From the NCBI GenBank assembly GCA_035627375.1, contig DASPLX010000049.1:1-64000 (forward strand): DNA of 64,000 nt, given 5' to 3'. The position numbers and the translations under genes were made by a program. This DNA is from DASPLX01 sp035627375 (GTDB taxonomy: Bacteria; Pseudomonadota; Gammaproteobacteria; Burkholderiales; Burkholderiaceae_D). This document shows, piece after piece, positions 34,276 to 43,779 of this stretch (position 1 is the first letter of the stretch; the number at the start of each line of letters is the position of its first letter). The notes below the pieces were generated by a model. That model did not search any database. It was not told where the DNA came from and saw only the letters and a program-made list of their open reading frames with translations.

Positions 34276-34302
34276 CGTACCGGCCCGAACGGGAACGTCG
34301 TA

Positions 34303-34833
34303 TCAGCTCTCGTCGGTGAATTCGCACAACGCGAACACCTTGCGGCCGTCGTCTTCCAGGCGCTTGCGGCCGCCCACATAGGGAAGATCGATGACGAACA
34401 CGCATTCGACGACTTCGCCGCCGCCCTCTTCGATCAGCGAGCACGCGGCTTGGGCGGTGCCGCCGGTGGCGATCAGGTCGTCCACCAGCAGGACGCGGTC
34501 GCCCTTCGATACCGCATCGACATGCATCTCGATGCGGTCGGTGCCGTATTCGAGTTCGTATTCATGGCCGATGGTTTCCGACGGCAGCTTGCCGGCCTTG
34601 CGGATCGGCACGAAACCGACGCCCAGTTGCAACGCCAGCGGCGCGCCGATGATGAAGCCGCGCGATTCGATGCCCGCGACGCGGTCGATCTTCATGTCCT
34701 TGTAGCGTCCGGCGAGTTCGTTGATGGCGCGCCCGAATCCGGCCGGATCCTTCAGGAGCGTCGTGATGTCGCGAAACATGATCCCCTGCTTCGGATAGTG
34801 GGGAACGGTGCGGATAAGCGATTTGATCGGCAT
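34303..34833 (-). CDS. apt: Adenine phosphoribosyltransferase
   Basis: Apt turns adenine and PRPP into AMP. The 176-residue protein has IRTVPHYPKQGIMFRDITTL, GIESRGFIIGAPLA and the PRPP loop VLLVDDLIATGGTAQAA. ATG 34833 has AAGGAG 6 nt upstream. A TACAAT -10-like box at 34898-34903 suggests its own promoter. It can recover adenine released by the nucleoside hydrolase encoded 2 kb away, so its position next to the nucleoside operon is functional. Confidence 0.97.
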   Translation of the reverse strand: MPIKSLIRTVPHYPKQGIMFRDITTLLKDPAGFGRAINELAGRYKDMKIDRVAGIESRGFIIGAPLALQLGVGFVPIRKAGKLPSETIGHEYELEYGTDRIEMHVDAVSKGDRVLLVDDLIATGGTAQAACSLIEEGGGEVVECVFVIDLPYVGGRKRLEDDGRKVFALCEFTDES

Positions 34834-34954
34834 GAAAAACTCCTTGGTTAGTAATGCCGGCCGCCGCAAGCTGCGCCGCTGCCGGAGCGCAGGCGAGATT
34901 GTAGCCGCTTGCCGAGAAAAATAGCGGCTCTCGCTCAAAAAAGTTATGAAAAAA

Positions 34955-35959
34955 CTATGCCGCGGGCGCCGCGGTCGACTTGCGCACCACCAAGGTCGGT
35001 TGCAACAGCTCCCGGCGCGGCGGCGCCTCGCCGTCGTTGATGCGTTCGACCAGGGCGCGCGCCGTCAGCGCACCGATTTCGCGCTTGGGCTGGCGAATCG
35101 TGGTCAGCGGCGGATTGCAATACGATGCCAGGGCGATGTCGTCATAGCCGACCACCGACAAGTCGTCCGGCACGCGTACGCGCAGCGCTTCGGCGGCGCA
35201 GATGCCGCCGATCGCCATCAAGTCGTTGCCGGCGAAGACCGCCGTCGGCCGGGTGCGCTGGGCCAGCAATTTGCCGAAAGCGTCGAACCCGCCCTTGCTC
35301 GTGAAATCGGCATGCACGACATGATCGGCGCGCGCCTTGATGCGCGCCTCGCGCAAGGCGCGCCGGTAGCCGGCCACGCGGGCGCTGGAAGACAGCAGAT
35401 CCTGCGGGCCGGAAACGCAGGCGATATCGCGATGGCCGAGATCGATCAGGTATTTCGTCGCCAGATAGCCCGCCTGTTCGTGGTCGGTTTCGACGAAATC
35501 CGCGGCCACGCCCGGCAGCTCGCGATCGACCAGCACCTTCGGAATGCTCTCGTCCGAGAGCAACTGGATCAATTCGCGGTCCGAGCCGGACGACACCAGG
35601 ATCAGGCCGTCGATGCGCTTTTCCATCAGGACGCGGACGTAGGCGACCTGCTTCTTGGGATCGTCGTAGGAATTGCAGAGGATGATGCTGTAGCCGAGCG
35701 AGAACGCGGCATCCTCGATGCCTTGGATCAGTTCCGCGAAATACGGGTTGGAACTGTTCGGCACCAGCATGCCGAGGGTGTGCGTCTTGTCGTTCTTGAG
35801 GCTGCGGGCGACCGCGCTCGGAATGTAATGCAATTCCTGGATCACGGCGCGCACCCGCTCCTGCACTTCCTTGCTCACCACGCGGGTTTCGTTGATCACG
35901 TGGGAAACGGTGGTCGTCGACACGCCGGCCTTCTCCGCCACCTGTTTCATTGTCGCCAT
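34955..35959 (-). CDS. LacI/RbsR-family transcriptional repressor
   Basis: A 334-residue regulator. The N-terminal HTH (MKQVAEKAGVSTTTVSHVINE) and hinge (YIPSAVARSLKN) are followed by a periplasmic-binding-protein-like sensor domain. It resembles RbsR/PurR, so the effector may be ribose, a ribose phosphate or a nucleobase. It is the last gene of the nucleoside operon, 28 bp after the oxygenase. The three 12-bp palindromes near 43.76 kb match the LacI-family operator type, so I infer autoregulation of the whole operon. Confidence 0.92.
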   Translation of the reverse strand: MATMKQVAEKAGVSTTTVSHVINETRVVSKEVQERVRAVIQELHYIPSAVARSLKNDKTHTLGMLVPNSSNPYFAELIQGIEDAAFSLGYSIILCNSYDDPKKQVAYVRVLMEKRIDGLILVSSGSDRELIQLLSDESIPKVLVDRELPGVAADFVETDHEQAGYLATKYLIDLGHRDIACVSGPQDLLSSSARVAGYRRALREARIKARADHVVHADFTSKGGFDAFGKLLAQRTRPTAVFAGNDLMAIGGICAAEALRVRVPDDLSVVGYDDIALASYCNPPLTTIRQPKREIGALTARALVERINDGEAPPRRELLQPTLVVRKSTAAPAA

Positions 35960-35987
35960 AGCTGCTTTCTCTTCCGGCTCCGGATCG

Positions 35988-36839
35988 TTACGCCGCCTTG
36001 CTCTTGACCCCGAGCTCGACCAGGCGTTCTTCGAGATAGCTGTCCGCGGTGTACCGTTCGGACAGCACGACGTCGGGCCGCGGATGCAGGAACAGCGGCA
36101 GCGAGACGCGCGATTTCCTCGCTTCCTCGCCGCTCGGATTGAGGACGCGATGCTGGGTCGAGGGATAGTAGCCGCCGGAAGCCTCGTCGAGCATGTCGCC
36201 GATGTTGACGATCAGCATGCCGAAATCGCAGGGCACGTCATGCCATTGCTGGTCCTTGCCGAGCACCTGCAGGCCCGCTTGCGTCGCGGCCGGCAGGATG
36301 GTCAGCAGATTGATGTCGCCATGGGCGGCGGCGCGCACCGCGCCAGGTTCCTCGTCGCCTTGCAGCGGCGGATAATGCAGCACGCGCAGCAGCGTCTGTT
36401 CGCTGCCTTCGATCATCTTCGGCAGCGGCATCGAATACTTCGCCTTCACTTCCGCCGGCGAGTTTTCCTCGACCCAGCGCAACAGCTCGCCGGCGAAGGC
36501 CGAGCCCTCGTCATAGTAGCGGCGCGCCGCGTCCGACACTTCCGCCGGATAGCGGCCGTGCGGATAGATGTGGTAGTACTCCTTCAGGTCGCGCTTCGTG
36601 AAACCCTTCGCCGTCTCCGAGATCTTGGGCGAGAAATAGCCGTCCTGGTTGGCGGGATCGAAAGCGTATTTGTGCTTGGCGTCGGTGTGGAAGAACGCCA
36701 GCCATTCCCCATAGATCTGCTCGAGCGTGGCTTGCGACAGGGGATGATTGGTCAGGACGCCGAAGCCCGTCTCGTGCAGGCTTTCGGAAAACAGCCGCGG
36801 CGCATCGGGGCTGCGATAGTCGACCGGCGTGATAAGCAT
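35988..36839 (-). CDS. 2-oxoglutarate/Fe(II) oxygenase, isopenicillin N synthase-like
   Basis: A 283-residue oxygenase. The iron ligands are His173 and Asp175 in AAHGDINLLT and His230 in STQHRVLNP; Arg244-x-Ser246 in RKSRVSLPLF binds 2-oxoglutarate. The ATG has AAGGAGG 4 nt upstream. It lies 9 bp after the nucleoside hydrolase and 28 bp before the LacI-type gene, so it is an operon member. The known thymine-7-hydroxylase belongs to the same fold. A base or nucleoside substrate is therefore plausible but unproven. No symbol assigned. Confidence 0.9.
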   Translation of the reverse strand: MLITPVDYRSPDAPRLFSESLHETGFGVLTNHPLSQATLEQIYGEWLAFFHTDAKHKYAFDPANQDGYFSPKISETAKGFTKRDLKEYYHIYPHGRYPAEVSDAARRYYDEGSAFAGELLRWVEENSPAEVKAKYSMPLPKMIEGSEQTLLRVLHYPPLQGDEEPGAVRAAAHGDINLLTILPAATQAGLQVLGKDQQWHDVPCDFGMLIVNIGDMLDEASGGYYPSTQHRVLNPSGEEARKSRVSLPLFLHPRPDVVLSERYTADSYLEERLVELGVKSKAA

Positions 36840-36848
36840 GAGGCCTCC

Positions 36849-37844
36849 TTACTTGACGAGTGCGGGGCGCAGCCAGTCGCTGCGCAAGGTACGTTCGATC
36901 AGGCCGCGGCAGGCGGCGGCGTCGACTTCCAGGCAGACCCGCGTCTCCGGCCTGTCCTTTTCCCAGCCCGGCTGCGGATAATGCAAGCCGCCGTGGCGGT
37001 CCATCATGGTCTGGCCGTTGCCGACGCCTTCCTTGGCGACGCGCACGCGGCCGCTGCGGGTCTTGAACAGTTCCGGCGCCACCAGCCAGACGAAGGCGAG
37101 CACGTCGTGGCCGAAGCAGCCGTGGCCGAGCTCCGGCCGGATGCCGCTATAGAAATCGCTGTAGAACATGACCGCGTGGTACAGCGTGTCGGTCGCGATA
37201 TGCTTGTGCTGCTCCGCCAGCTCCTTGAAGAAGGACGACGGCAGCACCACGCGATGCGTGACGTCCAGGCCGACCATGGTCAGGTCCCAGCCGGCCGTGA
37301 ACACGAGATCGGCGGCGTCCGGATCGTTCCAGACGTTGGCTTCGGCGACCGGCGAGACGTTGCCGGGTTCGATCACGGTGCCGGCCATCAAGACGACTTG
37401 CTTCAGCAGCTTCGGCAATTCCGGTTCGAGCTTCAGCGCCAGGCCGAGATTGGCTTCCGGGCCGACCGCCACCAGCGTGATTTCGCCGGGATAGGCGCGC
37501 GCCATCTTCACGATGTATTCGGCGCCGCTCATCGGCTCCGGCGCGCCGCGCACCTGGGCGCGCGACGGCAGGTTGCCGAGGCCGTCGGCGCCGTGGATGA
37601 ATGCCGGCGGCATGCCCGGCGCCTTGGCCAGCGGAATCGCGGCGCCGTGCGCGACCGGCGTCTCGCGACCGGCGATGCGGGTCAGGTAAATCGCGTTCTC
37701 GGTCGCCTGCTGCGCGGTCACATTGCCGAAGGTCGTCGTGATGCCGAGCACTTCGATATCCGGATGCGCCAGCGCGAAGTACAACGCCATCGCGTCATCG
37801 ACACCGGGATCGGTGTCGAAAATCACCTTGTGTTTTGCCTGCAT
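36849..37844 (-). CDS. Nucleoside hydrolase (IunH family)
   Basis: The 331-residue enzyme should hydrolyse nucleosides to base and ribose. The calcium/ribose-binding signature DTDPGVDDAMAL lies at 10-21, with GITTTFGNVTAQQATENA and AGTVIEPGNVSPVAEANVWNDPDAA further on. Specificity (purine, pyrimidine or broad) cannot be read from sequence. It is slightly longer than typical (about 312). It lies between the permease (58 bp) and the oxygenase (9 bp). Ribokinase at the operon front can use its ribose. Confidence 0.93.
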   Translation of the reverse strand: MQAKHKVIFDTDPGVDDAMALYFALAHPDIEVLGITTTFGNVTAQQATENAIYLTRIAGRETPVAHGAAIPLAKAPGMPPAFIHGADGLGNLPSRAQVRGAPEPMSGAEYIVKMARAYPGEITLVAVGPEANLGLALKLEPELPKLLKQVVLMAGTVIEPGNVSPVAEANVWNDPDAADLVFTAGWDLTMVGLDVTHRVVLPSSFFKELAEQHKHIATDTLYHAVMFYSDFYSGIRPELGHGCFGHDVLAFVWLVAPELFKTRSGRVRVAKEGVGNGQTMMDRHGGLHYPQPGWEKDRPETRVCLEVDAAACRGLIERTLRSDWLRPALVK

Positions 37845-37902
37845 ATCATCCTCTCAAAATGCGGAACGGCCGCCCGCAGCGGCGCGGCAGCTCCAGTCCC
37901 AA

Positions 37903-38877
37903 TCAACGCGATTTCACGAACGGCACGCCGATCGCCTTCGGCGCCACCGACTTCGCCATGAAGCCGGCCAATACGATCACGGTCACAACATACGGAATCA
38001 TCTGGATCAAGGAGCCCGGAATCTTGCCGACGCCCGGGATCTCCACGCCTTCGATCTGGATCTGCAATGCCGCGAAGAAACCGAACATCAGGCAGCCGAG
38101 CGCGGTATGCAGCGGCCGCCAGTTGCCGAACACGAGCGCCGTCAACGCCAGGAAGCCGTTGCCGGCCGACATGTCGCGCAGGAAGAAGCCGCTCTGCACG
38201 ATCGCCAGGTAGGCGCCGGAGAAGGAGCACAGCACGCCGCCGCACAGCATCGCCAGATAACGCGTGCGCTCGACATGGATGCCGGCGGCGTCGGCCGCGT
38301 GCGGATTCTCGCCGACTGCGCGCAGGCGCAGGCCGAAGCGGCTGTGATACACGATCCAGTGCACGAGCGGAATCAGCGCGAAGGCGAGATAGACGAGTAT
38401 CGTATGTCCGCCGATCAGGCTGCCGTACAGCCAACCGAGCACCGGCACGTCGGCCAGGGCCTGGGCACCGGGCAGCACGATCTCGTGCAGACGCGCCTCG
38501 CCGAGATCGGGCGTGCGGCCGCCCTGTTGGAAGAAGAATTGCGCGAGCACGAAAGTCAAGCCGCTCAAGGCGATGTTGATCGCGATGCCGCACACCAGTT
38601 GATTGCCCTTCTGGGTGATGCTGACATAACCCTGCACGGCGGACAGCAGCACGGAGATGCCGATGCCGGCCAGGATGCCGAACCACACGTTCTGGGTCGC
38701 GAACGCGACCGCCGCGGAGACGAAGGCGCTAGCCAGCATCTTGCCCTCCAGCGCCAGGTCGACCACGCCGCTGCGCTCGGAAAACAAGCCGGCCATGGCG
38801 GCGAAAATCAGCACCGGCGCGTTGCGCACGGTCGCGACGAGGATGCTCGCGAAATTCAGATCGTCGAAGAAGCTCAT
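37903..38877 (-). CDS. Nucleoside ABC transporter permease (second)
   Basis: A 324-residue inner-membrane protein of the BranchedChain/RbsC-like permease family, with about nine hydrophobic segments and the family stretch GLFSERSGVVDLALEGKMLA. The loop LRAVGENPHAADAAGI matches its partner's LRAAGLNPHAAHYAGV. I chose ATG 38877, overlapping the first permease's stop (ATGA); the longer open frame upstream is a shadow. It forms a heterodimer with the next gene's product. Confidence 0.93.
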   Translation of the reverse strand: MSFFDDLNFASILVATVRNAPVLIFAAMAGLFSERSGVVDLALEGKMLASAFVSAAVAFATQNVWFGILAGIGISVLLSAVQGYVSITQKGNQLVCGIAINIALSGLTFVLAQFFFQQGGRTPDLGEARLHEIVLPGAQALADVPVLGWLYGSLIGGHTILVYLAFALIPLVHWIVYHSRFGLRLRAVGENPHAADAAGIHVERTRYLAMLCGGVLCSFSGAYLAIVQSGFFLRDMSAGNGFLALTALVFGNWRPLHTALGCLMFGFFAALQIQIEGVEIPGVGKIPGSLIQMIPYVVTVIVLAGFMAKSVAPKAIGVPFVKSR

Positions 38878-39956
38878 GCCTTCCGTCCCTTCAGCAAGGC
38901 TGCCAGCGCCGGCGCGTACAGGTTTTCCATCGCGCCGCAGAACAGGATGATCAGCCCCTGGATGAAGATGAAAGTTTCGGGCGGGATGTTCGATTTCTCG
39001 AGCGACAGGTCGAAGCCGCCCTGGATCAGCGCGCCGAACAGGATCGACGACAACAGGATGCCGAGCGGATGGCGGCGCCCCATCAAGGCGATCGCGATGC
39101 CGATGAATCCGGCGCCGCCGGTGAAATTGAGCGCCATGTAATGGGTCGAGCCCATGAGCGAGTTGACCGAAGCCAGGCCGGCCAGCGCGCCCGAGATCAG
39201 CATCGCGACGATGATGGTCTTGGCGATCGACACGCCTGCGTAATGCGCCGCATGCGGATTCAAGCCGGCCGCGCGCAGCTTGTAGCCCCACGAGGTGCGC
39301 CATACGGCAAGACCGTAGACCGCCAGCGCCAGCAGCGCGAGCAGGAAACTGATGTTGAGCGGCGTATCGCCCAGCACCGGCAGGATGCCGCTCAGTTTCG
39401 GCAGCCAGGCGGATTCGGCGAACAGGCGGCTCGCCGGGCGTTGCTCGCCGACCGGGATCAGGAAACTCACGATCAGCCAGTTCATCAAACTGGCGGCGAT
39501 GAAGTTGAACATGATCGTCGTCACGACGATATGGCTGCCGCGCCTCGCCTGCAGATAGCCGGGCAGCCATGCCCACAGCGCGCCGAACAGGGCGGCGCCG
39601 GCGATCGCGGCCGGCACCATCAGCCAGCCCGGCAGCGCGGCATCGAGCGCCAGCACGGCGAGAGTGAGACCGAGGCCGCCGATATACATCTGGCCTTCGG
39701 AGCCGATATTGAACAAGCCGGCCTGCATCGCGATCGACACCGACAATCCGGTGAAGATGAAGGTGCTGGCGTAGAACAGCGTATAGCCGAGCCCCTCCGG
39801 ATTCAGCACCGCGCTATTGACCAGGATGGCCAGCGATTCGACCGGGCTTTCGCCGAGCAGATAAATGACCAGCCCGGCCACCAGCAGGGCCGAGACGAGA
39901 TTCAGGACCGGCAGCGCAATCGCGGTGGCCCAGCGCGGCAATTCGTTCGCGCTCAT
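38874..39956 (-). CDS. Nucleoside ABC transporter permease (first)
   Basis: A 360-residue permease with about ten membrane segments, the FNIGSEGQMYIGGLG motif typical of nucleoside (YufP/NupP-like) permeases, and the EAA-like loop LRAAGLNPHAAHYAGV. Its ATG overlaps the ATPase stop and its stop overlaps the second permease start, both as ATGA, so the three are translated as a set. Substrate class is inferred from BMP-type partner, ribokinase and nucleoside hydrolase neighbours. Confidence 0.93.
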   Translation of the reverse strand: MSANELPRWATAIALPVLNLVSALLVAGLVIYLLGESPVESLAILVNSAVLNPEGLGYTLFYASTFIFTGLSVSIAMQAGLFNIGSEGQMYIGGLGLTLAVLALDAALPGWLMVPAAIAGAALFGALWAWLPGYLQARRGSHIVVTTIMFNFIAASLMNWLIVSFLIPVGEQRPASRLFAESAWLPKLSGILPVLGDTPLNISFLLALLALAVYGLAVWRTSWGYKLRAAGLNPHAAHYAGVSIAKTIIVAMLISGALAGLASVNSLMGSTHYMALNFTGGAGFIGIAIALMGRRHPLGILLSSILFGALIQGGFDLSLEKSNIPPETFIFIQGLIILFCGAMENLYAPALAALLKGRKA

Positions 39957-41482
39957 GATTTATGCATGCCTCCCATCATCAGACCGATCTTCGTCGTGTC
40001 GAATTCGTCGATCTTCAATTCGCCCGTGATACGGCCGCCGGACATGACGAGGATACGGTCGGCCAGCGAGCGCACTTCCTCGAGTTCGACAGACACCAGC
40101 AGGATCGCGACGCCCGCATCGCGCAGCGCCAGCAATTGCGCGTGGATGCTTTCGATGGTGCCAATGTCGACGCCGCGGGTCGGCTGGCCGACCAGCATCA
40201 GCTTCGGCGCCGCCGCGATTTCGCGCGCGATCACGACCTTCTGCTGATTGCCGCCGGACAGCAGCGCGATGCGCAGGTCCGGATCGGCCGGGCGCACGTC
40301 GAACTTCTTGAGCAATTCGGTGCAGCGCTCCATGACGGCCTTGAAATCCAGCAAGCCGAACTTGCGCGGGGCTTGATCCTGGTAGCCGAAGATCGTGTTG
40401 TGCATGACCGAGAAATCCTTGATCACGCCGTCGCGCAGGCGGTCTTCCGGCACATGGGCGATGCCGAGACGGCGGAACTCCGCCGGCAAGCCGTCGGCAT
40501 CATGGCGCTGACGGAGCGGCAACTCCTTGCCGAGAAAATCGATCTTGCCCGAGGTCGGCAGGCGCATGCCGGCCAGGATTTCCATCAATTCCGACTGGCC
40601 GTTGCCGGATACGCCGGCGATCGCCACGATCTCGCCGGCGCGCACTTCGAAGTTCACATCGGTGAGCAGACCGACATTCTGCCGGTTGCGCAGGTTCAGC
40701 CCCGCGACTTCCAATACCGCCGCTCCCGGCCGATACGGGGCGCGCGGCAATTCCGTCTGGATCGGCCGGCCGACCATCATGCTGGCCAACTGCTCCTTGT
40801 CGGTCTTGGCCGTCTCGACCGTGCCGATGGCGCGGCCGCCGCGCATGACCGTCACGTTGTCGGTGATGTCGAGGATTTCCTGCAGCTTGTGGCTGATCAG
40901 GATGACGGTCTTGCCCTGCTGCTTGAACAGGCGCAGCACGTCGAACAAGGCTTCGGTTTCCTGGGCGGTCAGGACGGCGGTCGGCTCGTCGAGGATCAGG
41001 ATGTCGGCGCTGTGGTAAATCTGCTTGAGGATCTCGACGCGCTGTTGCACGCCGACCGACAACTCCTCGATGCGCGCATGCAGGTCGACTTCGAGCGAAT
41101 ACGTTTCGCAGATCGACTTGAGTTTCGCCTCAGCCGCGGCACGATGGCCGGCCAGGCGGAATCCGCCTTCGTTGCCGAGCATGACGTTGTCGAGCACCGA
41201 CAGGTTGTCGACCAGCATGAAATGCTGGTGCACCATGCCGATGCCGAGCTTGATCGCGTCCTGGCTGCTGCGGATCTTGCGTTCCTGGCCGTCGAGCAGG
41301 ATTTGTCCGCTCTCGGCCTGGTAATAGCCGTACAGGATGCTCATCAGCGTCGACTTGCCGGCGCCGTTCTCGCCGATCAGGCCGTGAATCGAACCATTGG
41401 GAATGCCGAAGCTCACTTCGGCGTTCGCCTGGACGGCGCCGAAGCGTTTGCATATCTGCCGGAATTCGACTGCTGCTTGCAT
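39953..41482 (-). CDS. Nucleoside ABC transporter ATPase with two ATP-binding domains
   Basis: A 509-residue sugar/nucleoside-type ATPase. Domain 1 has Walker A GENGAGKSTL, signature LSVGVQQRVEIL and Walker B LILDEPTAVL. Domain 2 has a degenerate Walker A (GVSGNGQSEL), signature LSGGNQQKVVIA and LMLVGQPTRGVD. This asymmetry is usual in the RbsA-like group. I chose ATG 41482 (MQAAVEFRQI); an upstream ATG at 41530 is possible but precedes non-conserved residues. Confidence 0.94.
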   Translation of the reverse strand: MQAAVEFRQICKRFGAVQANAEVSFGIPNGSIHGLIGENGAGKSTLMSILYGYYQAESGQILLDGQERKIRSSQDAIKLGIGMVHQHFMLVDNLSVLDNVMLGNEGGFRLAGHRAAAEAKLKSICETYSLEVDLHARIEELSVGVQQRVEILKQIYHSADILILDEPTAVLTAQETEALFDVLRLFKQQGKTVILISHKLQEILDITDNVTVMRGGRAIGTVETAKTDKEQLASMMVGRPIQTELPRAPYRPGAAVLEVAGLNLRNRQNVGLLTDVNFEVRAGEIVAIAGVSGNGQSELMEILAGMRLPTSGKIDFLGKELPLRQRHDADGLPAEFRRLGIAHVPEDRLRDGVIKDFSVMHNTIFGYQDQAPRKFGLLDFKAVMERCTELLKKFDVRPADPDLRIALLSGGNQQKVVIAREIAAAPKLMLVGQPTRGVDIGTIESIHAQLLALRDAGVAILLVSVELEEVRSLADRILVMSGGRITGELKIDEFDTTKIGLMMGGMHKS

Positions 41483-41595
41483 ATGGATTCGCTCTCCCGT
41501 CGCCGGGCGCGGAAGAAATTCGTCGATCATTGGGCCGCGCCTCCGAGCCGAACCGGTCAGGCCGGACCGCGGGGCGCGGAGCGGTTCGGATTAAT

Positions 41596-42591
41596 TCAGA
41601 CCGGGCACTTGTTGGCGGCGCGATAGTCGACGGCCTTGATCTTGCCGTCGATGATGTCCTTGGCCGCCGCCTTGACGCGCTTTTCGATTTCCGGGGTGAT
41701 CAGCTTGCGGTTGTGCTCGTCGAGCGCCCAATCGACGCCGCCTTCCTTCAGTCCCTTGCTCGTCAGGCCGGCCTTCCAGGTGCCGTTCTTGACTTGCATG
41801 AAGCTGTCGTAGATCGCATTGTCGACGCGCTTGACCATCGAGGTCAGCATCGTGCCCGGATAGAGATAGTTCTGGTTCGAATCGACGCCGATCGCGAGCT
41901 TGCCCTTTTCCTTGGCGATCTTCATGGCGCCCATGCCGCTGCCGCCGGCCGCCGCGAACACGACATCGACGCCGCGGTCGAATTGCGCGCGAGCGAGTTC
42001 GCCGCCCTTGGCCGGATCATTCCAAGCCGCCGGCGTCGTGCCGACCATGTTCTGCGTCACCTCGATTTTCGCATCCACCGATTTGGCGCCCTGCACATAG
42101 CCGCATGCGAAGGCACGGATCAGCGGAATGTCCATGCCGCCGATGAAGCCGACCTTCTTCGACTGGCTTGCCAGGGCCGCGGCGACGCCGACCAGGTAAG
42201 AGCCTTCCTGCTCCTTGAACACGATGGAATTGACGTTGTCGCCCTGCGCCACGCCGTCGATCAGGACGAACTTAACCTTGGGGAATTCCTTGGCGACGGT
42301 TTGCACCGCCTGCGCTTGCGCAAAACCGATCGAGGCGATCAAGTCGACGTTCTTGCGCGCCAGGTTGCGCAGCACCTGTTCGACCTGGGTATCGCTCGCG
42401 GCCTGGACTTCCAGATAGGAGATCTTGGTTTCCTTCTTGAAGCGCTCGGCGCCTTCCGAGGCCGACTGGTTGAAGGACTTGTCGAACTTGCCGCCGGCAT
42501 CGTAGACGACGGCCAGTTTCGGATCGGCGGCATGCGCCGCCGCGGTCGCGGCGAGCGCAGCGATGGCGAGGCAGAGGCGTTTCAATGTCAT
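41596..42591 (-). CDS. BMP-family nucleoside-binding periplasmic protein
   Basis: A 331-residue BMP/PnrA-type substrate-binding protein. A signal peptide (1-21, cleavage after AHA) lacks a lipobox, so the protein is free in the periplasm. Family stretches are KLAVVYDAGGKFDKSFNQSA, GFIGGMDIPLIRAFACGY, and VDVVFAAAGGSGMGAM. Members bind purine nucleosides. The gene lies between ribokinase (28 bp) and the ATPase (113 bp). Confidence 0.93.
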   Translation of the reverse strand: MTLKRLCLAIAALAATAAAHAADPKLAVVYDAGGKFDKSFNQSASEGAERFKKETKISYLEVQAASDTQVEQVLRNLARKNVDLIASIGFAQAQAVQTVAKEFPKVKFVLIDGVAQGDNVNSIVFKEQEGSYLVGVAAALASQSKKVGFIGGMDIPLIRAFACGYVQGAKSVDAKIEVTQNMVGTTPAAWNDPAKGGELARAQFDRGVDVVFAAAGGSGMGAMKIAKEKGKLAIGVDSNQNYLYPGTMLTSMVKRVDNAIYDSFMQVKNGTWKAGLTSKGLKEGGVDWALDEHNRKLITPEIEKRVKAAAKDIIDGKIKAVDYRAANKCPV

Positions 42592-42619
42592 TTCTTGTCT
42601 CCAGTAACGGCTGCGCGCA

Positions 42620-43561
42620 TCATTGCGCGGCAACCAGGTTCTTGCGGCTTTGCATGAATTGCTCGACTTCGGCGCGGCGCGGAATCGAGGTTTGCGCCCC
42701 CAGCTTGGTGACCGTCAATGCGGCGGCATATTGCGCCTCCATCGCCGCTTCGTCGAGCGCCAGGCCGCGCGCGATACCGACCGCGAACGCGCCGACGAAG
42801 GTATCGCCGGCCGCGGTCGTATCGACCACGTCGACCTTCACGGCGGGAAGATGCCGGCTGGCGCCGGATTGCGTGATGCAGACGCCATGTTCGCCCATGG
42901 TCAACAGGACGACGCCGACGCCGCGCGCCAGCAGCGCTTCCGAAGCGCGGCTCGCGGAAGCGCGATCGGTCACTTCGATGCCGCTCATCTGCGAGGCTTC
43001 GGTTTCGTTCAGGATCAGGTAATCGATCTTGGCCAGCAGGCCGGCGTCGAGCGCTTGCGCCGGGGCCGGATTCAGGATGACCTTCACGCCGCGCTCCTTG
43101 GCGACGTCGATCGCGCGCGCCACGGTCGGCATCGGGGTCTCGAGCTGGCAAACCAGCAGTTGCGCAGCTCCGATCGCGTCGGACGCCGCGTCGACTTGCG
43201 CCGGCGACAGCAGGTCGTTGGCGCCGGCCGCGATCACGATGCAGTTGTGTCCGCTGTCGTCGACCAGGATGCCGGCGGTGCCGGTCGGGGTCGCGGCCGC
43301 CTTGACGATATGCCGCAGGTCGATCTCCTCGGCGGCGAAGCCGCGCAGCGATTGTTCGCCGAAGCCGTCGTCGCCGACGCTGGCGACAAAGACCACCTGC
43401 GCACCCTGGCGCGCAGCGGCGACGGCTTGATTGGCACCCTTGCCGCCTGGGATCTGGTGGAACTCCCGCCCCTTGATCGTTTCGCCGGTCGCCGGCATGC
43501 GGCTGGTGCGGAACACCAGATCCATGTTGACGCTGCCGACCACCGCAATACGTGCATTCAT
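42620..43561 (-). CDS. rbsK: Ribokinase
   Basis: RbsK phosphorylates ribose to ribose 5-phosphate. The 313-residue PfkB kinase has VVGSVNMDLVF, IPGGKGANQAVAAAR, LNETEAS and the catalytic DTTAAGDTFVGAF. ATG 43561 has AAGGAAG 6 nt upstream. As first gene of the nucleoside operon it would use ribose released by the hydrolase. Its leader is about 210 nt and carries a 6-bp hairpin (43584-43600) just before the ribosome site. Confidence 0.95.
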   Translation of the reverse strand: MNARIAVVGSVNMDLVFRTSRMPATGETIKGREFHQIPGGKGANQAVAAARQGAQVVFVASVGDDGFGEQSLRGFAAEEIDLRHIVKAAATPTGTAGILVDDSGHNCIVIAAGANDLLSPAQVDAASDAIGAAQLLVCQLETPMPTVARAIDVAKERGVKVILNPAPAQALDAGLLAKIDYLILNETEASQMSGIEVTDRASASRASEALLARGVGVVLLTMGEHGVCITQSGASRHLPAVKVDVVDTTAAGDTFVGAFAVGIARGLALDEAAMEAQYAAALTVTKLGAQTSIPRRAEVEQFMQSRKNLVAAQ

Positions 43562-43741
43562 TTGACACTTCCTTGCTATCGTGCCGGTGGCATTCACCGG
43601 ATATTGCGTGTATTCTTCGTTCGTTTCGCGCGGGCTTCTGCGGATGGAATGCGCATTCCTCATGCGGCTCTCCGCCCTGCTAACGCGCTCATGGGCATAT
43701 CGCCCCATGCTGCGTTATGTTTCATCTGCCCCGCACCTGAC

Positions 43742-43777
43742 GCAAACGTTTGCGCAAACGTTTGCGCAAACGTTTGC
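43742..43777 (-). promoter_or_regulatory. Three head-to-tail 12-bp LacI-type palindromic operators
   Basis: The perfect palindrome GCAAACGTTTGC occurs three times without spacer (43742-43753, 43754-43765, 43766-43777). The central ACGT with flanking GCAAA/TTTGC matches the LacI/PurR operator style. The array begins right after the -10 box of the promoter at 43780-43809, so bound repressor would cover the transcription start. The likely binder is the LacI-family protein encoded at the operon end. Confidence 0.85.
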
Positions 43778-43779
43778 GT

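Noticed and set aside
37903..39576. A 557-codon frame covering both permeases
   Set aside because: Only the part from 38877 is conserved; upstream it is an off-frame reading of the first permease.
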